Below, one piece after another: positions 1 to 5,240 of a stretch of DNA of 5,240 nucleotides (position 1 is its first letter; each line of letters begins with the position of its first letter). Made by a program: the position numbers and the translations under genes. Origin of the DNA: DATIJJ01 sp039936115 (GTDB lineage: Bacteria > Pseudomonadota > Gammaproteobacteria > DSM-16500); assembly GCA_039936115.1 (NCBI GenBank), contig JBDTIZ010000255.1:1-5240 (forward strand), given 5' to 3'. The notes beneath the pieces were generated by a model. That model was given only the letters and a program-made list of their open reading frames with translations, made no database searches and was not told the DNA's origin.

Positions 1-1561
1 TTTTATATACATTTTCCTGTGTTTCAGTCAAAGCCGTACTTTTCGGCAATGTAAATTCAACTTTAGCAAATAACCCTTGATGATCACTGATATGAATCGT
101 ATTTCCATCCTTATCTTTAAGACCAACATGAATAATATTGCTAGTGGTTTCCGTACTCTGCGCGCCAATCTTCGGTACTGGTTGGTTAACAACAAACAAA
201 TCAAGACATTTATCTTTCGTTAAGAGCGTTGCTGCATCCTGAATAGGATACTTTGGATCCCCTTTTGCTCGAGATTCTTTTAATTTGGATTCTTCCAACA
301 CAGATCCTGAAAAAATTAGATGCTTGCCGTTTGATTTTTTATTGAAAGAAACAACCGCAGCAAATTTATTTGGATCTCTTTTCTTAGGTCCTTTTTGCCC
401 AGTTAAATTTTCCGTTCTGACTAACGCTAAATTTGAGGGTGGTGTCGTTTGAACCGTAGTCATTAGTTTGACTTGCCCAGAATATTTAAATCCGCCACGT
501 TTAAATCCATTACCCGATTGCTCGGTACTTATCCCAAACATCGTTCGTGATTCACTCATACTAGCATTCATATCACCACAAAGGGTTACCATCAAAAATT
601 GATGGCTACTTTTGGATTTATCAGCGGAGACCACGCTTTTTCGTGACGAACTGCTAACCTCAGCAGTTTTGATCCGGCGTTCTATTGTTTCGCTAATCTC
701 ACCCATTTGCATACCGCGCCGTTCGGATGTCGTACCGCCCCATTTTACTGATAGGTTCTTTAGTATCGCACCACCCGCATGTGTATGTGTATTGATAGAA
801 GTAAAATAAAAGGAAGTGTTGCGATACTGAATATCAGTTACAAGGTGGCCCTTTGATGCCAAGAGTGATTCTTCGCCTAACATGTTTGTTTTATTACTGA
901 ATGGAATAAATTTTTCAGCTAAGATTGGAAATTCACTGAGCGTTAACAAACCAGATCCAATTATTTTTCCCGGATTAACATCAGTATGATATTTATAAAT
1001 TGATTGTAGACCTTCAACTAAAATTTTACCTACCTCTGCATCAAACACTTCCTGTAAACAAATATAATTAGGACGTACTCTAGGTAAAAAAGTCACCGTC
1101 CTAGTTTTTGCTGTTGCTGGCATTTCAGCGGAATCAGAGCGTGTCAGGTCAGTTGATTGAGATGATTTTTCTTCAGATTTGATAACACGTTTATCTGTCG
1201 TAAATTCATCTTTAACACCAGCTACAGTTTCTTCAAAAGTATTTAGCGTAGTAAAATCATAAAATGTCGCTGTCGTATTATCGAGTGATGCAAGCTTCTC
1301 AGCCGCGGGAAGTTCAGTAATGAATTTTACAAACTCAGCTGCGCGTAATTTATTGTCGCGCAATATCTCTTTATTCACTTGATAATTAAGAACAGACATT
1401 CCAAGGATTTTGACCTGTGATGTCAATGTACCTATATTATAGGTTAAGCCAAAGAGATGGCCTTTTTCATCTGCAGTTTCTTTTTTAGGAATAGAATTTT
1501 TTTCTTCACCGGTAGAAATCTCATGTGTGACGCTAGGTGATGTATCGCGATGATTTAACAT
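1..1561 (-). CDS. EEP-superfamily (sphingomyelinase/DNase I-like) phosphodiesterase, partial, candidate effector
   Basis: The frame is open from an ATG at 1561 to the left edge, giving 520 codons with no stop; the C-terminus is missing. The EEP motifs occur in order: YNIGTL with Asn42, ICLQEVFD with Glu171, GSGLLTLSEFPI at 202-213, NTHTHA with His259, CGDMNA with Asp330 and Asn332, and ISDHQG with Asp493 and His494. In this superfamily these residues bind a divalent metal and hydrolyse a phosphodiester or phosphomonoester; members include neutral sphingomyelinases, DNase I/CdtB and inositol 5-phosphatases. The substrate here cannot be decided; the GSG-LS-PI segment is most like the sphingomyelinase-type branch. 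The N-terminus is hydrophilic (Lys/Glu/Ser/Thr), with no signal peptide or membrane segment. Motifs are spread over about 450 residues, with Ser/Lys/Glu-rich insertions near 123-152 and 302-319, so the protein is larger than a minimal EEP domain. GAGG lies 9 nt before the ATG. The family call is firm; the effector role is inferred. Confidence 0.85.
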   Translation of the reverse strand, partial: MLNHRDTSPSVTHEISTGEEKNSIPKKETADEKGHLFGLTYNIGTLTSQVKILGMSVLNYQVNKEILRDNKLRAAEFVKFITELPAAEKLASLDNTTATFYDFTTLNTFEETVAGVKDEFTTDKRVIKSEEKSSQSTDLTRSDSAEMPATAKTRTVTFLPRVRPNYICLQEVFDAEVGKILVEGLQSIYKYHTDVNPGKIIGSGLLTLSEFPILAEKFIPFSNKTNMLGEESLLASKGHLVTDIQYRNTSFYFTSINTHTHAGGAILKNLSVKWGGTTSERRGMQMGEISETIERRIKTAEVSSSSRKSVVSADKSKSSHQFLMVTLCGDMNASMSESRTMFGISTEQSGNGFKRGGFKYSGQVKLMTTVQTTPPSNLALVRTENLTGQKGPKKRDPNKFAAVVSFNKKSNGKHLIFSGSVLEESKLKESRAKGDPKYPIQDAATLLTKDKCLDLFVVNQPVPKIGAQSTETTSNIIHVGLKDKDGNTIHISDHQGLFAKVEFTLPKSTALTETQENVYK

Positions 1562-1611
1562 TAGGGGAAACCTCGTATGTATCTTTTATCGATTCTAATT
1601 TTGGAATGCAA

Positions 1612-1644
1612 AAGATAGCATATAAAACTTAAGGTTTTATTAAT
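1612..1644 (-). promoter_or_regulatory. PmrA-box-like element and -10 of the EEP gene
   Basis: Read on the minus strand, ATTAAT (1644-1639), five bases, then CTTAAG (1633-1628) match the PmrA consensus YTTAAK-N5-YTTAAK at all but the first position. Ten bases further on is TATCTT (1617-1612), preceded by TG as in an extended -10. There is no good separate -35 hexamer, as expected of a promoter where an OmpR-family activator occupies that region. Transcription would start near 1605, leaving a leader of about 44 nt with GAGG at 1574-1571. The box-to--10 spacing equals that of the ankyrin gene in this window. That PmrA is the regulator is inferred. Confidence 0.55.
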
Positions 1645-1669
1645 TCAGCGTTTAGATTCTATGACTTAA

Positions 1670-1703
1670 ACTGTCATCCCAGCGATGGACTCAGGATGAC
1701 AGT
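1670..1703. repeat. Perfect 10-bp inverted repeat (possible dispersed hairpin or terminator)
   Basis: ACTGTCATCC at 1670-1679 is the exact reverse complement of 1694-1703, with a 14-nt loop. It lies 45 nt beyond the stop of the lipoprotein gene and upstream of the EEP promoter, so its transcript could end lipoprotein mRNA. On the minus strand only TTT follows the stem, so it is a poor intrinsic terminator. TGTCATCC...GGATGACA arms are common in dispersed intergenic hairpins of intracellular proteobacteria, and this may be one such copy. The rest of 1562-1747 holds the EEP promoter and no gene that I can see. Confidence 0.6.
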
Positions 1704-1747
1704 ACGAAATTTTCATAAATTTTTCAGTAAGGTATGATACTTCCTAA

Positions 1748-2170
1748 CTAACTATCCTCACTCCCATCATCAGCCACAACACGCGTATTATCACCATAAA
1801 TCACTAAAATATGTTGTTTGCTTTTCAGATTCAAATCTTCAGTTTGTACAACAGAAATAATAGCGCCGCTGTTTAACCGAATAACGTATTCAAAGCCATG
1901 TGATCTCATCATACTCGTGTCGGTTAGATCAGTCGTTGGTACAGCGCCTGTTATAGGGGATAAATTGGTACCCGCACCGATTACACCGCTTTCTGCATTT
2001 TTATTATGAATATTGACGGAACGCTTTGAAATGATTACACCGGGAACAACTTTTTTAACTTTGCCGACATCAGATGCATCATAGTCACCGGGTTGAATTG
2101 TTTTGCTGCAACCTGTTAATGATAAGCAAATGACTGCCGCCAATGAGTATGCTAACTGTTTATATTTCAT
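1748..2170 (-). CDS. SlyB/Pcp-like outer-membrane lipoprotein
   Basis: This is a 140-residue lipoprotein. Residues 1-20 form a lipoprotein signal peptide with a short basic start, a hydrophobic core and lipobox LTG-Cys21. Ser22 after the Cys favours outer-membrane sorting by the Lol rule. YDASDVGKV at 30-38 and the following Val-rich stretch match the start of SlyB/Pcp proteins (YxAxDVGxV). The C-terminal third, with FEYVIRLNSG, VVQTEDL and ILVIYGDNTRVV, matches the conserved SlyB beta-rich end. SlyB proteins carry a central glycine-zipper segment inserted in the membrane; here only a short stretch near residues 63-75 (GVIGAG, ITGAV) remains, and the protein is correspondingly short. The family role is envelope integrity; a specific role here is unknown. 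AAGGA lies about 9 nt before the ATG. It is divergent from arfB and probably transcribed alone. Confidence 0.8.
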   Translation of the reverse strand: MKYKQLAYSLAAVICLSLTGCSKTIQPGDYDASDVGKVKKVVPGVIISKRSVNIHNKNAESGVIGAGTNLSPITGAVPTTDLTDTSMMRSHGFEYVIRLNSGAIISVVQTEDLNLKSKQHILVIYGDNTRVVADDGSEDS

Positions 2171-2210
2171 AGAGCATTTTCCTTAAAATTATAGCTATTT
2201 GACACTGGCG

Positions 2211-2238
2211 ATTCTAAACTAAATTCCGCCTACATCAA
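2211..2238 (-). promoter_or_regulatory. Putative sigma-70 promoter of the lipoprotein gene
   Basis: On the minus strand TTGATG (2238-2233), a 16-bp spacer and TAGAAT (2216-2211) match the -35/-10 consensus at 4 of 6 and 5 of 6 positions. Transcription would begin near 2204, giving a leader of about 34 nt that keeps the AAGGA ribosome-binding site at 2184-2180 intact. A perfect TATAAT closer to the gene (2193-2188) would cut into that site and is less likely to be the functional -10. Confidence 0.45.
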
Positions 2239-2273
2239 GAATATTTCTTTATTTTCACTTATTAATGAAGTAT

Positions 2274-2305
2274 TTGATGTCAACAAGAAGTGGCAGAGAT
2301 ATAAT
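2274..2305 (+). promoter_or_regulatory. Putative promoter of arfB
   Basis: TATAAT at 2300-2305 is a perfect -10 hexamer, placing the start of transcription near 2312 and a leader of about 40 nt before arfB. The best -35-like sequence, TTGATG at 2274-2279, is 20 bp away, which is longer than ideal, so the -35 is uncertain. No PmrA-like tandem TTAA element was seen here. Confidence 0.45.
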
Positions 2306-2351
2306 TATTCATGAATATTAGAAATTAATGCGCAAATCAGGATAATATCAA

Positions 2352-2774
2352 ATGATTATGATTACGCAGTCAATTCAACTGAACGATGCAGAAGTTAAGT
2401 TTACATTTATTCGTGCTCCAGGCCCTGGCGGTCAAAACGTCAATAAAGTTGCAACAGCTGTTTTGCTTCGATTTAATGTAACGCAATCACCTTCTTTACC
2501 AGAAGATGTTCGCGAACGTTTGCTTTCTCTTTTAAGCAGCAAACTCACGTTGACAGGTGATCTCATTATTAAAGCTAGTCGCTTTCGCACGCAAGAGCGC
2601 AACAAACAAGATGCGATCGAACGTTTGCAAGATCTGATTAAACGTGCAATTGTTCCACCCAAAAAACGTCGCAAAACTAAACCTACATTTGGCTCTACTC
2701 AACGTCGCTTGTCGACTAAAAAATTACATTCAAAAACTAAATCATTACGCCAAAAAAAGTCTAATCACGAATAA
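2352..2774 (+). CDS. arfB: ArfB/YaeJ ribosome-rescue peptidyl-tRNA hydrolase
   Basis: This protein rescues ribosomes stalled on mRNAs without a stop codon. It binds the empty A site and hydrolyses the peptidyl-tRNA ester independently of a codon. The class I release-factor catalytic motif is visible as GPGGQ with Gly26-Gly27-Gln28, followed by NVNKVAT and then LLRFNV, the usual order in the RF-1-like domain. IIKASRFRTQERNKQDA at about 72-88 matches the YaeJ pattern. Residues 102-140 form a very basic, unstructured-looking tail (PPKKRRKTKPT, then RRLSTKKLHSKTK), which in the family lies in the mRNA channel. The length, 140 residues, equals that of E. coli YaeJ. The first ATG is chosen because AGGA at 2339-2342 lies 9 nt upstream; an in-frame ATG at 2358 would be too distant from it. 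It appears monocistronic, with a 153-nt gap to the next gene. Confidence 0.95.
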   Translation: MIMITQSIQLNDAEVKFTFIRAPGPGGQNVNKVATAVLLRFNVTQSPSLPEDVRERLLSLLSSKLTLTGDLIIKASRFRTQERNKQDAIERLQDLIKRAIVPPKKRRKTKPTFGSTQRRLSTKKLHSKTKSLRQKKSNHE

Positions 2775-2799
2775 ACTACGCTATCTCATACTGTGATTT

Positions 2800-2833
2800 T
2801 TACGTTTAGGTCATCATTTTCATTCAAACGTAA
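2800..2833 (+). repeat. Short inverted repeat after arfB
   Basis: TTACGTTT at 2800-2807 pairs exactly with AAACGTAA at 2826-2833 across an 18-nt loop, starting 25 nt past the arfB stop. The stem is short and AT-rich, and no T-run follows it, so it is at most a weak transcription terminator. It is recorded because no better terminator was found between arfB and the next promoter. Confidence 0.3.
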
Positions 2834-2860
2834 GTTTGGAAACACATTTTAATAACCGCA

Positions 2861-2893
2861 TTTAAGTCTGTCTTAAGGTTATATGGTTATCAT
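2861..2893 (+). promoter_or_regulatory. PmrA-type box and -10 of the ankyrin gene
   Basis: TTTAAG (2861-2866), TCTGT, then CTTAAG (2872-2877) fit the PmrA consensus YTTAAK-N5-YTTAAK at every position, with the half-sites one helical turn (11 bp) apart. Ten bases downstream is TATCAT (2888-2893), a 5 of 6 match to TATAAT. Transcription would start near 2900, leaving a leader of about 28 nt. An alternative -10, TAAATT at 2898-2903, is weaker. The geometry, with the box in place of the -35 and 10 bp before the -10, is like that of promoters activated by OmpR/PhoB-family regulators and matches the EEP gene's promoter. The box also sits inside a bulged inverted repeat with outer arms ATAACC (2852-2857) and GGTTAT (2877-2882). 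Confidence 0.6.
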
Positions 2894-2927
2894 TGCCTAA
2901 ATTAAGCTTAGCTCACCGGGGAAAGAA

Positions 2928-5240
2928 ATGTTTGACGCTCGCAACAAGATTATTCCAAAAATGACTAATTACGATGATAAGGATGCCCTTTGCCGAGCAA
3001 TTGAAGATCTGCAACCTTCACTGACTGAAGAAGAAATGCGCGTACAACTAGTTGAGGTTTATCAGGAATTAAGCACAAATAATCGTAAAGCTCTGGGTAA
3101 GGCGGCTCAAAATAACCATGGACATACACCGCTAATTAGTGCGGTTCGTAAAAATGACATTAAAGTATTAAATGCCTTAAACACCCTTGGAGAATATAAA
3201 AGCTTTGATGTAAACCATCAAGATCTCGAAGGAAAAACAGCACTGATGCACGCTGTATTCGCAGGCGCCGAAAGCAAGGCGGTCGTAACGCATTTGACAG
3301 AGAATTTTCGAGCCGATCTCGCCCTCAAAGACAAAAATAATAAAACTGCTTTTCAGCACGCGCTCACGCAAGGATGCGATACTGTACTTGCAATGCTTTC
3401 AATCAAAACCTCAATCGGCCAGAATGCTTTCTTTAGCTTACACGATTTTATGGCATTAAATGAATGCAAGGATATACAAAAAGCTGTAGTTGCTCTTAAT
3501 TTTATGAGTTCCAACTACGCAGCTTTTAGTTTAACCGACATTACCAGCGCGGCCCTGGAAGCAGCAAAGTATTTTCCGGCGTTAGCTATAGCCTATTATA
3601 ATCGTCTACGTGATGCACGCATGCTCAATACACAATGGACAAGATCGTTTTTGGATTCCGCTATGCAAGCAAAAATCCCAGATTATAGTCTAATTCGTAC
3701 TATTTTTATGGACGTGGTGGAATTGGAGAAATTAAGAAGTACTAAATGGGATTTTAAAGCTCTGGCATTAACTGCATTAGAAAATGCTGATAAGGATATG
3801 TTGAAAAAATTTAATCAAATTAATCCGCACATTTTAGCGTTTGACATTAAAAGTCTTAATGTTTTCCTCAAAAGGAACCCGATAGAAAAAGCAATTGTTG
3901 ATTTGATACCTTTCTCTAAGATCTTATTTATTGCTGCAGACAAACCCTTAACCCCAGAACATGCAAGGGAACTTTTAGAATTTGCGGAACTTGCAAGCAC
4001 CTTACCCAACCAAGGTTGGCTTGAAATCGGTGATGCTTTTATCTATGCGGTAGACCGATTAGAGAAAAAACATAGCAATGGCAATAATGAAAAAAATGCA
4101 TCTGGTTTAGAAGCCTTATGTAAGAAGCGCGACGAAATAGTAGCTAAAAAATATTTCAGCAAAAAGAATCCACCACACGAAATAAAATTAGAACCCACAA
4201 ACCACAAACCTTCTCACTCCTTGATAGAAGCCATTATTCAGGGAGATCTCACCAGACTTGAAACTGAACTCAAAAATAATCCTTCTAGTGAGAATCAAGG
4301 AAAAGCTCTTCTTTTTGCAGTAAAACACAGAGTGAAATATCTTGTGTTGATAGTAAATATTTTATTAGAAAGTCGCACTATAAATCTTTTTGAAAAAGAT
4401 GCAGAGAAAAATACTGCACTGGTATACGCTGTGAAATTTGGAGATCTTGTAGTTTGTCGTAAATTATTAGTCCATAAGGTATCAAGACATATAATAGATT
4501 ATGATGCGATGTTAGAAGCATTTAATTATGCGACCTGCTATTGGGATAAAGATATGATGGAGATAATTTTATTACATATTTCTCATAAAACATTCTCCCA
4601 GTTTCTTCTTCCGCTCACCAACCGTGGGTATGAACTGCACATAGATAAATATCATATTTTCAAGTTATTCTCTGGTGAATTACCAAACGCGTATGAAATT
4701 TGTTGCTATATACTTAATCATTATTATAAACAGTCTTCTCAAGACATTATACGAATTGAATATCTAGCATTTTTGATAAGCGAAGCATCCAGGCTGCAAG
4801 ATGTGTTTGGGCTATTTTTACTTGTCAAATATTGTCAATCACCTGAGAAAAGTAATATTTTATTATTAGCTCAACCCGAAGTCTTATTGCAATGGTTTAA
4901 AACACCTAATAATCTTGAAATATGGAACGAAAAATTTCGTCGCTCAATTAGTTGCAATTCATATCTCTCAATATCCAAAAAGGCTTGCACCAAAGCGTCG
5001 ACAAAGATCCATGGAAAAATTTATGGAGCGAGCTTAAGGAGAAGACGTCAGCTTCTCTTGCCGAACTTAACAAATTATCCGGGTTGCTTGATGCCATTAA
5101 CCCAGCAAGAGATACTAGAGAACATGAGCAAAAATCTGATGAGGATAAATTGCCAGTTTCTTCTAGTACATTGTGCAGTAATGTACTTGTTAATAAGACA
5201 GAGTCACCGCGATACTCAGCTGCATACACTACAGCATTTT
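2928..5240 (+). CDS. Large ankyrin-repeat protein, partial, apparent frameshift, candidate effector
   Basis: The ATG at 2928 follows a GGGGA stretch at 2918-2922, and the frame stays open to the right edge (771 codons, no stop seen). Two ankyrin blocks are recognisable. The first, about residues 64-160, has the repeat signatures HGHTPLISAV, EGKTALMHAV and NKTAFQHAL. The second, about 430-515, has SLIEAIIQGDL and NTALVYAVKFGDL followed by a helix. Ankyrin repeats bind proteins. Between the blocks is a helical region (about 160-400) with no domain that I can name, then a charged Lys/Asn/Glu linker near 375-428. There is no signal peptide or membrane segment. From about codon 675 the reading frame turns Cys- and Arg-rich and unlike the rest, whereas a -1 frame continues with normal soluble-protein composition (see the next entry). 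Large ankyrin proteins are a frequent class of Dot/Icm effectors; with the PmrA-type box this supports an effector role, which remains inferred. Confidence 0.8.
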   Translation, partial: MFDARNKIIPKMTNYDDKDALCRAIEDLQPSLTEEEMRVQLVEVYQELSTNNRKALGKAAQNNHGHTPLISAVRKNDIKVLNALNTLGEYKSFDVNHQDLEGKTALMHAVFAGAESKAVVTHLTENFRADLALKDKNNKTAFQHALTQGCDTVLAMLSIKTSIGQNAFFSLHDFMALNECKDIQKAVVALNFMSSNYAAFSLTDITSAALEAAKYFPALAIAYYNRLRDARMLNTQWTRSFLDSAMQAKIPDYSLIRTIFMDVVELEKLRSTKWDFKALALTALENADKDMLKKFNQINPHILAFDIKSLNVFLKRNPIEKAIVDLIPFSKILFIAADKPLTPEHARELLEFAELASTLPNQGWLEIGDAFIYAVDRLEKKHSNGNNEKNASGLEALCKKRDEIVAKKYFSKKNPPHEIKLEPTNHKPSHSLIEAIIQGDLTRLETELKNNPSSENQGKALLFAVKHRVKYLVLIVNILLESRTINLFEKDAEKNTALVYAVKFGDLVVCRKLLVHKVSRHIIDYDAMLEAFNYATCYWDKDMMEIILLHISHKTFSQFLLPLTNRGYELHIDKYHIFKLFSGELPNAYEICCYILNHYYKQSSQDIIRIEYLAFLISEASRLQDVFGLFLLVKYCQSPEKSNILLLAQPEVLLQWFKTPNNLEIWNEKFRRSISCNSYLSISKKACTKASTKIHGKIYGASLRRRRQLLLPNLTNYPGCLMPLTQQEILENMSKNLMRINCQFLLVHCAVMYLLIRQSHRDTQLHTLQHF
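4952..5240 (+). pseudogene. Out-of-frame C-terminal continuation of the ankyrin gene
   Basis: In the -1 frame relative to the upstream coding frame, positions 4952-5240 are open and encode an acidic, helical stretch: LQFISLNIQKGL, then DPWKNLWSELKEK, SLAELNKLSGLLDA, REHEQKSDEDK and so on. This composition resembles the upstream protein, while the nominal frame gives Cys-rich, basic sequence with runs such as LRRRRQLLLP. A TAG at 4949-4951 closes the -1 frame just upstream and no start with a ribosome-binding site is visible, so it is not a separate gene. One missing base near 4950-4954, for example a T in AGTTGC, would join the two parts. It could be a real inactivating mutation or a sequence error; the rest lies beyond the window. 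Confidence 0.55.

Noticed and set aside
612..809. A 65-codon plus-strand open frame
   Set aside because: It lies wholly inside the EEP gene on the opposite strand, and has no family resemblance or clear ribosome-binding site.
1818..2009. A 63-codon plus-strand open frame
   Set aside because: It is antisense to the lipoprotein gene, whose signal peptide and family motifs are convincing.
2188..2193. Perfect TATAAT on the minus strand as the -10 of the lipoprotein gene
   Set aside because: The resulting transcript would start inside or just after the AAGGA ribosome-binding site; the TTGATG/TAGAAT pair upstream gives a sensible leader.
2432..2674. An 80-codon minus-strand open frame
   Set aside because: It is antisense to arfB; its Arg/Ser-rich composition is typical of a shadow frame.
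2852..2882. Bulged inverted repeat as an intrinsic terminator for arfB
   Set aside because: The stem is AT-rich with a bulge and no T-run follows; it overlaps the PmrA-type box and is better explained as part of that promoter.
3177..4009. Two 64-codon minus-strand open frames (3177-3371 and 3815-4009)
   Set aside because: Both lie opposite the ankyrin-protein coding sequence and show no recognisable domain.
4929..4955. Programmed -1 ribosomal frameshift in the ankyrin gene
   Set aside because: No X-XXY-YYZ slippery heptamer occurs at the junction, and the TAG at 4949-4951 in the -1 frame means that slippage at the A-run near 4930 would terminate.
4948..5229. A 93-codon minus-strand open frame
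   Set aside because: It is opposite the 3' part of the ankyrin gene, and its Ser/Leu-rich composition follows from the complementary coding frame there.

Overview
The window is AT-rich and looks like a gammaproteobacterium of the Legionellales type (Legionella, Coxiella, Rickettsiella or Berkiella-like). The clues are a SlyB-like outer-membrane lipoprotein, a 140-residue ArfB of the E. coli length, and two large proteins with host-directed character behind PmrA-box-like promoters. The genus cannot be fixed from the sequence alone.

Layout. (1) Positions 1-1561, minus strand: the first 520 codons of a protein with all core motifs of the endonuclease/exonuclease/phosphatase (EEP) superfamily, in the neutral-sphingomyelinase/DNase I-like fold. 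It has no signal peptide and its C-terminus lies outside the window. (2) Positions 1562-1747: intergenic, with the promoter of the EEP gene and a perfect 10-bp inverted repeat. (3) Positions 1748-2170, minus strand: a SlyB/Pcp-type lipoprotein that lacks an evident glycine-zipper segment. (4) Positions 2171-2351: divergent promoter region. (5) Positions 2352-2774, plus strand: the ribosome-rescue hydrolase arfB. (6) Positions 2775-2927: intergenic, with an exact PmrA-type box. (7) Positions 2928-5240, plus strand: a large ankyrin-repeat protein running off the right edge, with an apparent frameshift near 4950.

The main observation is regulatory. Each of the two large unusual genes is preceded by a tandem TTAA element matching, or nearly matching, the PmrA consensus YTTAAK-N5-YTTAAK. 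In both cases the element sits exactly 10 bp upstream of a TATCWT -10 hexamer. PmrAB controls many Dot/Icm type IV effectors in Legionella and Coxiella. I therefore infer that the EEP protein and the ankyrin protein are co-regulated candidate effectors, on either side of two ordinary cell-envelope and translation genes that lack the element. Secretion, substrates and the reality of the frameshift are not shown by the sequence.
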